From positions 17,094,954 to 17,158,953 of the forward strand of contig NC_064775.1 in the NCBI RefSeq assembly GCF_011397635.1: a stretch of 64,000 bases of DNA, given 5' to 3'. A program made the position numbers and the translations under genes. The DNA comes from Epinephelus fuscoguttatus (taxonomy: Eukaryota; Chordata; Actinopteri; Perciformes; Serranidae). Positions 22,661 to 35,604 of the stretch are shown one piece after another (within the stretch, counting starts at the first letter, position 1; each line of letters starts with the position of its first letter). The notes under the pieces were generated by a model. The model was not told where the DNA came from. It saw only the letters and a list, made by a program, of their open reading frames with translations, and searched no databases.

Positions 22661-25200
22661 ACATGATGAACATGTGGCCTTTCCAGTCAAGCTTTTTTAG
22701 CTGGAAGCTGTGTACAGAACTGCAACACACCTTACGGGTTTTCCTCATTGGAAATGGTGTGTAAATATTGACAAGAATGGTCATAAAATCAGAAGTCTGT
22801 TTGAGAAAAGTGCAAGGCTTTATCTTGAGGTCAGTCTATCCATAAACCTGGAGTTAATTCCACAGCAAATTCGTAACACAACTGTGAAATGTATTAAATC
22901 TTCCCAAACTGTGATGGTAATTAATTACAGTGTCATCCTTTATTTTTTGGATCCATGTACAGAACCTAACTGGCTGAATTCTATGATGTCCTTTTTAGTG
23001 ATGACCCTCTGGCCAGTCCGTTTGTGCCTGTTTGCTCTTCTTTTACAGTTACAGTGAGTATCCTAATTACCTGGAAGCTGTGTACTGAGCTGACTTATCC
23101 AAGTGTTGTCCTTAAAACAAACAGTGAGTTAATGTTTACAACAGCCTCTTCCCTATAATGACTCTGAAAACTGTTAGGATGGACAAATAAAAAGTAGCAT
23201 TAATTGCTTTGATGTTCAGGTTCAGGTTTAATAGAGTGCCTGTAATATTAACTTTCACAAATGTGTTTAAGTTAGAATGTGGCCAACTTAAAGGGCTGGG
23301 CTCACAAAATTGGTTCAGTAAACTGGTTCATTATAAAATGCCATACTTCAAAGGCTTATAATTGAGACGCCTTGAATGAAACAATGAACTATACATGCTG
23401 AATTAACCCTAATGCAACTAAAATTGTCCTCCTGGCGACCTGTCCAGGGTGTACCCTGCCTTTCTTGCCCATGTAGCTGGGATAGGCTCCAGCATTTCAC
23501 ATTCTATTGCTTTAAATTCATTTTAAAAGAACAATATGTTCAGTTTGTGATACTTTAAAAAGACTAATTATATGGTTTGTGGTTTCTGTGACATTTCCTC
23601 TATGAGTATCCCTTTAGATATAACATTTTTCTTCAGATTATTACCAAAATTAATGCTGAATTGTTCAAAATCTAGATTTGGCAGTAAATGTGAGCCTGTC
23701 CTCCAAAATACAACCGCGTAGGTTGTTTGTACAAGCTGTTGTTAAGACCCATATTTGAGTTATTGTTTGGTGGAAAGTCGTGACCTAACCATTCAAGGTC
23801 ATGCCTGACTCCAACTATCTTTGCACGAGTAGTACAAACTCTTGTTATACTTCAGCAAAAGGTGAAACAAACACAGGACTTTCAATCAGGAGACTGTTTG
23901 TGTCCCATGTGAAACTGAAAGCCAATGTTGCATTATTTTAACGACACAACATAGTTGTCATGTAAATGTGACATTTGTCATGGGTAACTCCTTACTTTAA
24001 TGGGTACTGACTGAATTATGTTAGTACTACAGTGTATTAATTCACAATCAATCAAAGATCATCAGTGACCTATACTGTCGATTAGGTATGACACTGTTTG
24101 GGGTGCTTTTAGGAAATGCTCCTGTGTGTCAATTTAGAGGGTAAGAACAAACAAATTACGTGGTAATAGCTTGAAAGACTGTTGGTAAATGCACATATAT
24201 GATACTCTATGCTAAAAAGAAAGAGCTATTGAGTGTGGGAATGCTTCAGAGTCACGTGTTAATTGTAATTTCTTACGCCTCAATACAATGAAATGCAATA
24301 AATGTTCTATTTGGTATATAAGCAGAATTTATCCACGTTTTTAGTGGATGACACATCACCAATATGAGAGTGTCAAAGTTTGGAAGGGGAAGGTAGCAAA
24401 GTGTTTGAGATTCAGGGGATTTGGAGGCCAAGCATATTTATTACCATATGTTCTCATGGCCCTAAACAATCTGTGAACACATTAATAACGAGGACACTGG
24501 CATGGAAAAAATGATTGTTAGAAAGTTGGAAGACAGGTGAAGAAAAGACAAAATGAGAGCAGTAAACTGAAGGAATACAAGCTACATTTGAAGTCTCAAC
24601 AACACTTGAGAGTCTTGTGTACTTGTGTGCTGGGGCAGCAGGGTGAAGGCACCAACAGAATCAACAATCATCAGCTGACTCTGATCTGAGGGTGGAGCTT
24701 TGCTGGTGGTGTCAGAGAGGAGCATGCCGTGCAAGCTGTGGAGCAACATGGACGATGACTCTCCAGCTGCTGGAGCACCTTCAGCAGCAGACTGTTACCA
24801 CCATGATGCATCACAAGGAATCCATTCTTCCTGCAGTAATCAACTTCATTGGCCTTATGCTGAGAGATGGACAGCAGAGACACAGGGAGCTGAGATGGCT
24901 CCAGTCTCTATTTCGACCTCTCTCTCTTTCTTTCTTTATTACTGTCTCACCGTGGATTACTTTACAATATCATGGACATGATTATAAACATTCTGGATCA
25001 ACTATATAGCTCAGACTTGTTACTGTTTGAATACAGCAGATACCTCAGATTAATTAAAAACAACAAGATCTGTTAATACTAATATTGTTAATGCTGTTCT
25101 CAGCTGTATCTTTAAAAAGTTGGTGTTATGTTGTCACAACTGCTGTTAGTACCTCTATTTACTCACAGTCTGTTTGAAGTCTGCACAAATACAAACTTAA
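22661..25200. repeat. 5' flank of copy C, partly duplicated sequence
   Basis: 24310-24560 matches the ramp1 downstream segment at 6025-6285. 24590-25020 matches 15800-16130 upstream of copy A. 24190-24250 shares with the flanks of A and D a block like GCACATATATGATA followed by GAGCT.(C/T)TGAGTG. 22890-22925 repeats the intron 5 motif TCTTCCCAAACTGTGAT. 23850-23930 is a diverged copy of a dispersed repeat (CACAGGACTTTCA). Frames here have no recognisable product. Confidence 0.65.
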
Positions 25201-25295
25201 GTGTCAGCTGTCCCTAAAAGTCATCCTTCATACATGCTGAAGGATATTTTGCAGTTCAACAAAAAACTGGTTTTACCACCTTGCCTCCAGCTCAC

Positions 25296-26708
25296 CAGTA
25301 TGACCGCCTACATTTGCAGAGGATTGTCACTAGTCAGAGCCATCTTCAGCTGGGCGGGGCTGATGTCTGTGACAACAGAAGGGAAAGTCCCTTGTCCAAC
25401 ATCCCCTGAAAAGTTGAACTGGTTTGGTGTCTTAAAGGAGTGGAGTTGAACATTTATAAACATGTTTGTTTGCTTCTGATTATTTAACAGATTCTATCTT
25501 AACAGTCATCCCAGGCAGGGCTGGCCCTAGATGTTTGGGTGCCTGAAGCAGGATTTGGTTTGGGTGGGCCCCCATCATTGTAAATCATGTATTAATTGTC
25601 ACATCTTGTTTTTAAAGCCACTGGGTGATAGTGTGTGAACAGGCAAGGCATGTGTCTTTATATCTGCAGGGCCCCAGACCATGACCATTTTGTCACATTT
25701 TGCGACCATGGAGCACCAATGTGACTTGCAAATGTTATTACTGGAACATAGAGACTTCCAGCCTGCGATGAGCTGAGGCTGGTTTGATTTAATCAACTTC
25801 ATTATAAAGTACATTATACGGTACAATTAACTTAATTATTAGAGTACTTAATTTTATTTTATTATTATAGTAATATATTTAACTTTATTATAACAGTAGT
25901 TTATTCAGTATTGTATTTCAAAATATGGAGTTATAATATGTTGTGTATGGAGATCCAGTCCAACTTGAGTTTGGAGGCAATTTGAGTTTGGAGGCAATTT
26001 GTGCGATTCCTTATTGTTCTTATGAGGAAATTCTAAATATAATCATTTGTAGTGACACAGTGAATTCCAAACTGATTGAAAGAACATAACATATGGCAGT
26101 TGCAATATAAAAAGAATTATACCACTGTCTTGAACTGACCGCCAAATGTGATTCATTAAACTTAAATCATAGTGCTGGGAAACTGTCAAGAGAACAGCTT
26201 TTGAGGATACTAATTCCGGTTTGTGGGTCAGGTTGGCTCTGATCTCAGGTATCTCCACATGCCATACAAAGCTTTTCAAAAGAGTGTTACAGTCACCTTC
26301 TTTCAATGGAATATACAGGTACAAATCAGATTTAGAGTGGGCATGCCTCGTCATTGTGTCAGCCTTGTCTCTCTACAAGAGCTAATGAGTTAGCTTCAAA
26401 CTTAGTTCATATAATGGCACAGGTGTGTTCTTTACCAAAGAATTTATAAGGTACAATTAATGCTGAAGAAGGTGCTTTTTTTAAGTGATTGAGTATTTAA
26501 TCCAAATTCAAGGTATTATAGGCTACATAAAACAGCACCAAAACACATCTAAGCATGTTGCAGCCTGTTAAGTGCTGAAAACTAGAACATACACACTTAC
26601 CTTTTTCTCCATGTAGTCCATAATCCTGCTGATTAATTCCAGGGGTGCCACTCTGTACTGCAAGTAAGCCGCTGCTTGGTCTTTACCCTCAAACACACGT
26701 ATAGCCAG
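25296..26708 (-). pseudogene. 5' remnant of a SAM methyltransferase gene, copy D (exons 1 and 2)
   Basis: Exon 1 (26601-26708) keeps the 108-bp length and the donor, and reads LAIRVFEGKDQAAAYLQYR, but the start codon ATG has become CTG (26706-26708). Exon 2 (25296-25430) is 135 bp instead of 161: the net loss of 26 bases removes the CGSG core of motif I and the following helix and shifts the frame, and a TAG follows within the exon. TDISPAQL is still readable. Exons 3-6 are absent. The TATA-like box is preserved at the expected distance. It cannot encode a methyltransferase, although transcription is possible. Confidence 0.85.
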
Positions 26709-26778
26709 GTTTCTATGGAAAGTGCTCGTAATTGTCAAAGCGCCTCCTGAGACTATGACTCTGAAGTTATGTACTTGA

Positions 26779-26788
26779 CTTTATTTAA
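26779..26788 (-). promoter_or_regulatory. TATA-like box of copy D remnant
   Basis: TTAAATAAAG on the - strand, 71 bases upstream of the former start codon. It matches copies A and C although the gene behind it is broken. Confidence 0.5.
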
Positions 26789-27545
26789 CCACTAAGTTAC
26801 AACATTAACTCCTAGAGTTAATCCTGCCCTTCTGGACTGCTGCCAAAAAAAAGCATGTCTACATGCAAATTAAAGCATTAATAGACATCACACGTCATTG
26901 CAGGTTTAGGAGACTATACATATATAGAGCTTCTACATAAGAAGTTGTATAAGGAAAAAAAACAATTTTTTCATAAATAGCACATGGAGTGCTGCAGCTA
27001 TGAGTAGCCCTTGACAAGTGGCATGTTTCTTCCAGATATTACCATAGAGAAATTCTGTAATTTTCCAAATGTAGGTTCGTGCATTTGCTTGCAAATAGCA
27101 GCAGATGGCAGTCCACGCATATATAAGATATAACGACCCAGTGCTGAAAAGGACAGAGCTGCTGAGTGTGGGAATGATCCAAAGTCACATGTTTGCTGTA
27201 ATTCCTCATCAGTAGATATTTGAGCAGAGATCATCAGTGCATTTCCTTAACTTAATCTTTTATAGCACCGTTTCCTCTGCATACTGATATGTTAGACATG
27301 GGCTTAATTATATATGATGAGCAAAATAATGTGGCGAAAAATTTGATCAAATGTAGTTTATAAACAAGAACAGTGCCACTTCTTGTAAACTCAAACTTGT
27401 CTGTTTGTATGAGCAATCTGGGTTTTAGAAAGTGATTCAATATCTAAACCTCACACTTTGGTTCCAAGTGTATTTAAAAATGATTTAAGTTAACAGTCCT
27501 GAACCTCGGCAGCCAGTCTTGGCCCTGTATTTTCTGCCTAATCAA

Positions 27546-29500
27546 CAAGCATTGATCCTTCCCGTTCACCTGATCAATATCCATTGTCAGATATGGTTTG
27601 CAATAGGGCTTGTGTTAACAAAAAGGGGGGGCAGGGTGTTCTCAGACAGCTCAGGAGCCCTAACCCTTAACCCCACCATGTTGCTATGTGCAGCCCTGCC
27701 TTGTGTCATCCAATCAATCAGCTTTGATCAAAACTGTCAACTGCACTCAAGTCACACTGCTGTCCACTGCTGCGTGCGTAGCTGAAGCATGATAAACACA
27801 CTTTGGAGGACAATGTTGTCATCCACGTCGGTCTGAGCACCCAGACGTAACCGTTTTATCACCCAGTCTTTACCACCAAGTCTTATTACAGTGTCCTCAC
27901 ACATTTCCACAGAAGCCATTAAAAACACAAAGTCAACGGACTCAGACAAGCAGCTTTAATAACTGCAGGCATTCCTGACACAGTAAAAAGAGCTATGGGA
28001 GTGCTTCCATCGACTGTGACGAGCAGCGTTGCTAATGCTGTGTGGGGAATTCTCCTGAAAGGCAATCACACAGGTAATCCACACTAGGAGAAGAAAATAT
28101 GAGAAGTATTGTATTGAAACCGGTGCAGGGAAAAAATCTTGATTTTGGGGTATTCAAACTGTTTGAAGAAGAATTTGTATGTAACTGAGGCAGGAAGTGT
28201 GGAAACGGGGATAAAACATGTGAGAGCATGTTATTTATATGCACAGCATATATCTTAAAGATGCATTTCAGCCTAAAATAGACATGCAGTAAATACCTGT
28301 GCATCATTTTCTTCTTTCCTCTGACAGTGTGAGTGCAGAGACATGCAGGGTAGGGGGATGGATAGATGAGTATTGAGAATAAAATCCCACTTCCCTGCGG
28401 AAATCTCAGCAGGTAAAAGCAGATTGCAGCTGTTGGATGAAATCCGCGAAATATAGAAAACTGTCTTGTTGCCACAACGTGGGCCATACATTTTTTGGGA
28501 GGTGGGGGGTTGAAATTTGTGATGGCTTTTGAATAGGTTTCACAGGCCCATGGTACTCCAACGCACTTTTTTTTTTTTTTAAATAAGGCAGCACAAAAGC
28601 CAAAAGAAAGACAAAAAGACAGCCATAAAAATTTGACCATCTACATGGATGGATGGAAATCTGTCGTCAGCAGTTAGAATCAACTGCACGCACAAATTTA
28701 GTGAAGGCATTACGAATAGGTGGTGCAACCCAACCCTGGGGTTTTTCCGCAATGAAATCAACTCTGCAGTCTTTGAGGAGAAAGGGAAAGGAAGAGCCAA
28801 ATCTTCCCTGTCTTTTTATTGTGGTGTTGTGCATTGTGCCAAACAGCGTTTGCAATCTCTGGAAAGATATGAAGATCTTAAATCTTTACCCATTAAAACT
28901 TCACTTGAGACACTCTGTTTTCTCCACAGCCAGTTGTAAAGAACAAATATCGAGGAGATCTGAGTGACTCCGAGGCTGCGTTTTTATAGCCGAGATGCTC
29001 GCTCTGAGATACACTCGGAGGGCTAATCCCACTCTCCGAGGAGAGAGGTAGGTATTGGCTTTGATGATAGAAATGGATTAAACAGATTACATTAAAGGCC
29101 AGTCTAATTGAACCAATCTATCCTGATTCTGCCGCTGTAAGATAAATGATGAGAAGGCCAGATAGTATATATAGGTCGTGTGTTGGTGTGTCTGGCTCGG
29201 GATTTGTCTGTGGACATTGACAGGCTTGCTTGGAAAATACAGCACGGCACTTGCTGCACACAGGTCCTCATCAAAGAATGAGCAAATTGAAAAATATACT
29301 TCTACTATTTTTTCCGGAACCGTCCCAAATTTTTCATTTTTTCATTTTATTTATTCGAACAGGTTAAAAACAAACAAACAAAATATGTGGGATGAAGTTA
29401 ATAAAACTTATCTAGTCCTACCCCCTTTTTGCTGTGTTTTTATAGTTTATCAATCATAGCATGTAGAAAACATAAGAAAAGAAAGCATATTAGCCAAACA
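27546..29500. other. Gene-poor DNA
   Basis: Frames up to 202 codons occur on the - strand at 28032-28640 but are low-complexity and match nothing. 28640-29150 is free of visible repeats and could hold conserved non-coding sequence; only a cross-species alignment could tell. Confidence 0.4.
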
Positions 29501-29504
29501 AGGT

Positions 29505-30152
29505 GCATTGTTCATTGGTTATAAATTCATGTGTCCATATCCATCTTGTATCCATTCAGAATGTTTGTAAAAAATTTGTTTGAACTTTCTTAGTGACATA
29601 CATGTTTTCAATTCTTCACTACAGTTGTTCCACAGATTAACTCCTTTTACAGATATACAATGAGTTTTTGAGTTAGTGCGTACCTGCTGCTTTTTGAACA
29701 TACATATTCCCCTGAGACTGTGGTTATTTTCCCTTAATTGAAACAACTTTTGGATGCCATATGGTAACTGATGCTGTTTTGCTTTGTACATGATTTGAAT
29801 GGTTTTGAGGTCGACCAAGTCCTTGAATTTTAGTGCTTTCAGTTTGATGAAGAGTGGGTTTGATGGTTCTCTGTAGGTGCTTTTCTTCACAATTCTTATT
29901 GCTACTTTTTTGAAGTCTGAATATTGTTTCTGTATTTGTTTTATATGTGTTCCCCCACACTTCCACGCAGTAGGTAATGTATGGGAGTATGAAGGAACAG
30001 TACAAGGTATATAGTGAGGACTGGTTTAGAAGATCTTTGACTTTATATAATATTGCAATTGACTTTGATATTTTTGCTTTAATGTACTGTACATGTGGCT
30101 TCCAGGATAAGTATTCTTTTTTGCTGTTTCTCATGATTCTTCCTTCATGCAT
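29505..30152 (-). mobile_element. LINE ORF2 3' fragment
   Basis: The - strand encodes the end of a non-LTR reverse transcriptase: SWKPHVQYIKAKISKSI, then LYTLYCSFILPYITYCVEVWGN (thumb region), then after one frameshift near 29850 a C-terminal part with CISVKGVNLWNNCSEELK. The order and motifs fit teleost L2/Maui-like LINEs. Only about 200 codons remain and the catalytic palm is missing, so it is a 5'-truncated dead copy. Confidence 0.85.
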
Positions 30153-30459
30153 GTAATATACCTTTAGTTAACCATGGCTTTTTTGCCAGTTTGTGTTTTA
30201 CAAAATCCTTTCTGCCAAGAAAAAAAGACACTTGATATTGCATATAAGTCTGCCAATATAAATGTAGTTATCCAGTATTGTCTCTGTTATTAAATAGCTG
30301 ATATTATTCTTTTGGTGCATTCAAATGCTTGTGGGGAACTTAAAACTGACACTGCTGATAGCAATGTTACTACACCAAAGCTGCAAAGATGATGGCACTC
30401 AAGTCTATTCCCAGGTGTCTGATACGAAAGACAAGGCACCCTGTAGCCTCTGTATGAGA

Positions 30460-30960
30460 TGCATAGAGTTTTCAGCTAACATGTCGGAGAAGATTCTTGG
30501 TCATCCAGGTCGTGGTTATCTTAAGTGCTATACTGAAGGCCTGTAAGGCTCTCATCTAAGAAGCTTCTTCAGTTCTAATAGACTGGTACAGAGTCACAGG
30601 CTTTAAACTCTGTGTGGGTGTGAACCCTTACACAGTTGTTAAGGTCACATGTGAGTCGTTGACTCACATTGAGTCGTCACATGGGTCCAGGTGTAAATGG
30701 GTGTTAAGCCGTCTGGGGAGGGATCCCAAGACTGCATTGTCGGTGGGTTCACATCTTGGCTGGAGATGACAGATGGTTTGAAAGAGGCGTGAAAGAAGGC
30801 ATCTACGTCAAACTGAACCAACCATTGTTAAATAGAGGAGGTGGCCTTACTTACATACACCAGTTATCACCTACAATGCAGTCTTAGGATCCCTACCCAG
30901 ATGATTTAACATGTTTCACCTCTTGGATGAGAGGCGAAACATCTGCAAGAAACTCAACCA
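30460..30960 (+). mobile_element. Probable Penelope-like element 3' fragment
   Basis: At 30785-30880 the + strand reads RGVKEGIYVKLNQPLLNRGGG, a motif I associate with the C-terminal GIY-YIG region of Penelope-like retroelements in fish. It is followed by the common teleost phrase CACCTCTTGGATGAGAGGCGAAAC (30915-30938). A short inverted phrase (GTGAGTCGTTGACTCAC) lies at about 30651. Family assignment is from memory and not certain. Confidence 0.5.
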
Positions 30961-30974
30961 AGTTGCCTATGATA

Positions 30975-31243
30975 TCAATCAATCAATCAATTTTATTTAT
31001 AAAGCCCAATATCACAAATCACAATTTGCCTCACAGGGCTTTACAGCATACGACATCCCTCTGTCCTTAAGACCCTCACAGTGGATAAGGAAAAACTCCC
31101 CAAAAAACCCCTTTAACGGGGAAAAAAAACGGTAGAAACCTCAGGAAGAGCAACTGAGGAGGGATCCCTCTTCCAGGACGGACAGACGTGCAATAGATGT
31201 CGTACAGAACAGATCAACATGATAAATTAACAGTAATCCATAT

Positions 31244-31316
<73 letters not shown>

Positions 31317-31800
31317 GTAATGTCAGTATCTTACAACAACATTAATGAAAGTAATAATATTATAGTTATAGTTCTGGTTACTGCGGTACAATATGTTGAA
31401 AGTATGTATTAATATCTGGCAGTATACATGTGTGACAATAGTCATATGTGTATAATAACAGAAGAAGTATGACTAATGACTAATGATGGCAGCAGCAGCA
31501 GGAGGCATCTGGCGGGACCACGGCAGCAGCACAACCACACACGTCACGCTGTCCAGGCACCGCTGTGATATGAGTTAATCTGAGAGACAGTGGAGCACAA
31601 AGGCTCCGGAGAAGAAGCCGAGTTAGTGACATCCAGAATGGCCGGGTTAGCTAGATGCAGTAATAGGATACGAGAGAGAGAGAGAAGGAGAGAAGGGGCC
31701 CGGTGTATTATAGGGGTGTCCTCCGGCAGACTAGGCCTAAGTCAGCCTAACTAAGGGCTGGTACAGGGCAAGCCTGAGCCAGCCCTAACTATAAGCTTTA
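30975..31800 (+). repeat. Dispersed teleost repeat with (GA)n tract
   Basis: The block opens with ATCAATCAATCAATTTTATT and TATAAAGCCCAATATCACAA and continues TTGCCTCACAGGGCTTTACA and CCTCTTCCAGGACGGACAGA, a sequence common in percomorph genomes. A perfect (GA)n microsatellite of about 66 bases lies at 31243-31308. No coding capacity. Confidence 0.75.
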
Positions 31801-31829
31801 TCAAAGAGGAAAGTCTTAAGTCTAGTCTA

Positions 31830-32100
31830 TATGGCACTTATGGCACGATATGGCACTTAAGGCTTTCAGCTAACTTCACTGAACTCACTTGAGGCAATAT
31901 TAGATGCTCCGAGCAACCCATGTAGTATAAAGCACAAGAAGATGGTTGGGGTGGCTGAAATAAACACAGGACTTTCACCCAGAAGGCAGCTGTTTGTTTA
32001 CTGTTTGAAACCAAAAGTTTAACCAAAACCATGACTTTTTCCCAAACCTAACCAAATAGTTTGTGTGCCAAAACCTATGTTTCCTATGTTTCCTTTGAAC
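31830..32100. repeat. Dispersed repeat (CACAGGACTTTCACCCA type), copy
   Basis: It contains AACACAGGACTTTCACCCAG and CCCAAACCTAACCAAATAG. Related copies are at 35605-35840, 58290-58735 and, reversed, 55440-55540. The remainder to 32989 has no recognised feature. Confidence 0.6.
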
Positions 32101-32997
32101 GTGGAATTTTCAATTTTCAATATAAACTGTATATTTCTTGTGAATACAAAATTTTATTTTGGAAAGACACACAGTCTGTTTACATCTGATATTAACATGT
32201 GTCTCCATATGTGTTTTTGTAACTGAATCTTTATTCCCTGCTATTTATGTGCCATCATTTCCCTTTGCAAAAACTAAAAGCATTGGTTCTTACTGGTGGA
32301 AAGGCTGTCATGCTATATGCACACCTCAATGCCAATTTATCAGTTTACCATGTTTGCAGGATATTCACAAATTCGAACATCTTAGATCATAAACGTTTGC
32401 ATCCAAATGAGCCATCCTCTGAGCTGGACAAATGATATTGATCTCTATGTGCAGTTGACTGGAAGACAAGTGTGCAAGGACTGTCTATAAAGTGCAACAC
32501 AGAAAAGAGATGCCATCAAAATATTCAGTAACTTCACTCTTTTCATTGTCACCTCACAAGCTGTTGTGGATCACCTCTTGGTGAGTAACAGACATGCAGA
32601 GGACGTCAGCTGAGTAGGTGGTCATTCAGTGTGGATTAGCATACACATTGCTAAAAGAATGTGGGCCAGACCACCTCCAAATTGGGTCTGAGCCATCGGA
32701 TCTCAAGATGCACTGAAGACATGTGGGGTGCATTCACCCTTGTACTTAGAGCTGTTCACTTGCCAGCCGATCCACCAAGATGCATGTTGATACTAGATGT
32801 AAAGAAGGTATGTATGTAACAAGCGCAAACGCATCCAAAACTGATGCTAGAGGGGTATCAAGAGCATCGTAGTTTGAAGCGACAGGGCCACGGACCAGGC
32901 TGACGAATTTGACGAGGTGGAAGTGAGAACGTGTTGTCCAAGCCAGGTCTCGGTGTGCTGCTAGCTTTCTCTCATCCTGTTTTGAAAGGTATTAGAC

Positions 32998-33438
32998 CAA
33001 GGGTGTCAATCATACGGCCCACCAAAGGATCCAATCTGGCCCTCTAGATGACTTACCACACTTAATATTGAAATAACAATGACTACTTACAGTCGTCAAA
33101 TTCAAGGATACTGAACATTGTGCAGCATATTATCAACCACCAGCTTCAGTACAAAAGATTTTGTATCAGACTTCTATCTTAAAATAATATGAGTGAAATC
33201 CTGCTGCTAAGGCGGTGACAAAACTTGGAAGGCAAGGGATGACTTCACCTGCTTCTTCAACAGCCTCCACTTTAGATAGAAATTATAAAAAGAATGTGCA
33301 CATAACGAAAGTGAGTAGCAGACTGACCAAGGAGGCTGTTCATCATTTCTTTTGTAAATGAATGAAGGTTTTTTGAAATGGACTTCTTCTACACTAAAAA
33401 AGGTGGAACTAAGAACTAAAATGAGTTTGACACCCCTG
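32998..33438. mobile_element. hAT-type MITE, 441 bp with 8-bp target duplication
   Basis: The flanks carry a perfect 8-bp direct repeat TATTAGAC (32990-32997 and 33439-33446). The ends are inverted repeats, CAAGGGTGTCAA at the left and the complement of CAGGGGTGTCAA at the right. 8-bp duplications and C(A/G)GGG-type termini are diagnostic of hAT elements. The interior has no transposase frame, so it is non-autonomous. Confidence 0.9.
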
Positions 33439-33446
33439 TATTAGAC

Positions 33447-35604
33447 AAAGACACACTCTCCATTAAAACTGATTCATCTGTTAGGAATTTGATATTCATT
33501 CCTCGTCAGCCACAGTGTTTTCAGCCCTAATCACAATATAACCTTCAAGTGACAGAGAATGCTAACTCAATACATTTGGCTTTATTAAACATCAGAAAGG
33601 GAGTCATTTATCTTTGACTTTTTTGCCAAGAACAATAATAATGCATATGTTTTTGGCAGAGTTTGTCTGTTCTTCAGCAGGATTATGGAAGAACTACCAG
33701 CCTGATTTTCATGAAATTTGGTGGACACGTGCAACATCTGCAAAGGAAGAACTCATTGACTTTTGGAGTGGGGCTGAATCACAGTGTAACAACTGGTGAA
33801 CCAGGTGAGAGTGGGCTCAAACTGTCTCAAACTGGAGACAGTTTGGGTAAAATACCACAGTCTTTACTGGTCAAAAGGTAAGTTAGGTTCACAGAAGGAC
33901 TATCAGTGGAGGCAAACAAATCCAATACGGATGAGGCAGAGGAAGAGTCAATCAACAAGCTAAATCCAAAAGGAGAAGGTAAGGGGAAGAGGAAGGATAA
34001 CGAGATGCAGGTGAGGCTAATCAGGGTGGGACAGACAATTAGACACAAGTGAAGTATACATCTGCAATCCTCTTGATATTCTTCCTGTTCTCTTTATTTT
34101 GTCTTTGTCTCTTTCCATGTGTTCCTTTATGTCTTATGTACAGCACTTTAAATTCCCTTGTTTCTGAAAGGCGCTATTCAAATAAACTTGTCCTGCCGCT
34201 ATGTCCATTTTTTCTTAATCGTTTTCCAGGTTAGATTCCCCCCAAAAAACATAGTTCGTCAGTGCCTTTAAATCTTCCATGTGACAGCTTCAGTAAGAAA
34301 TAAATTTTAAAACAATCCCTGCCAGCAACTACAATGTAACTTTGAGGAGGTGGGGAAGTATCCACACTAATGCCCATCTCAATCAAATCTTTCTAAGTTG
34401 GTTTTTATGATTCAAGTGGGTTTTAAAAACTTAATGTATGCTTAGTGATGGGTAATGTAAATTTATAGTTAATGGGCTGAAACATGCAAAACCACCAGCA
34501 CCCTTGAAGTGCTGCTAATGCACTAAATGAATTTCATTAGTCTTGAGTTGAAGAGAAGAATTTTAGTGTTCCACGATGGTCTAAATGGTATTTCAAAGGT
34601 TTAAAATTCAAAGGTTTAAAATGCAAGGAGAAGCACAGAAAACTTGTAACTTTATGGCAAAAAAGATAACTAAATAGTATGCTATTGCTCTCCCTCACTT
34701 CCAAGAGTGATGCTTCAAACAAGTCAAGTTCTGAAAGCTTATGTAAGACCGACCAGCACAAAAGAAGTCAATTCTGCACCAGCACATTCTGATTCATCTG
34801 TCTTTCTCTCTTGTGTGTGTGTGTGTGCCTGTCCTCCCAGACAGAGTCCTTATTGACGGTGTCCAACTGAAGTGAGCATGATTGGTTGACCTTTCCTTCC
34901 AACCTTGTTGTCAACGTGAACTCGTTAAGCAGGACTGTTTAATTAGCAGCGGAATGGCAATCAGGGAGGAGTCGGAGACCTCTCTGGTCACAAACACGGA
35001 TAAATGGTCTTCAGGGAGCCTTTGCACTCTGCTACAGGGGACCTTTACACATATGTGCATACAGTACGCTCATGCACATTTAATAGTTATACACAATTTA
35101 CTACTTTAAAGTTGGTCTAAACATTTTGGTTTTGGCTGATTTTCTTGTGGATATTTAGAGATTGGGATGTTAAAGATAGAGATACCAGTGCTATATGGGG
35201 CCAAACTGTACATGCACGCTCAAAACAACACCTGTAAGCGGTTATTTTACCTCTCACTCTCAGCCCCCACTCTTCTGTGAGGACTTTCCACAAGATTTTG
35301 AAATAGGGCTGAAGGAATTTGCTCCCATTCAGGCACTAGAGCATCAGTCAGGTGAGGTTGGGACATTCGGTGTTACGGTCTGACTTGCAGTCAACGTTCC
35401 ATTTCACCATAATGGTGTAAGGTCAGGGTTCTGTGCAGGCCAGTCAAGTTCTTCCACCTTCATTGGCAACCCGGCCTCACTCCGAAGTTGTCAAAATACG
35501 GTGCTTGGTCAGTGACTCCGGCGTCAGACACCGGCGAAAAAATCTGACCTTTCACATCAGCATGTTCTTTCACGTCAGTTGCCATTATTGTTTAACAGTG
35601 CTTA
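33447..35604. other. Gene-poor DNA
   Basis: No gene or clear transposon end is recognised. 35480-35560 (GGTCAGTGACTCCGGCGTCA, ACACCGGCGAAAAAATCTGA) looks like the edge of the repeat that follows. Confidence 0.4.

Noticed and set aside
25201-25449. 82-codon + strand frame
   Set aside because: It is the shadow of exon 2 of the copy D methyltransferase remnant on the opposite strand.
28032-28640. 202-codon frame on the - strand
   Set aside because: Low-complexity sequence, overlapping frames on both strands, no conserved motif or splice structure.
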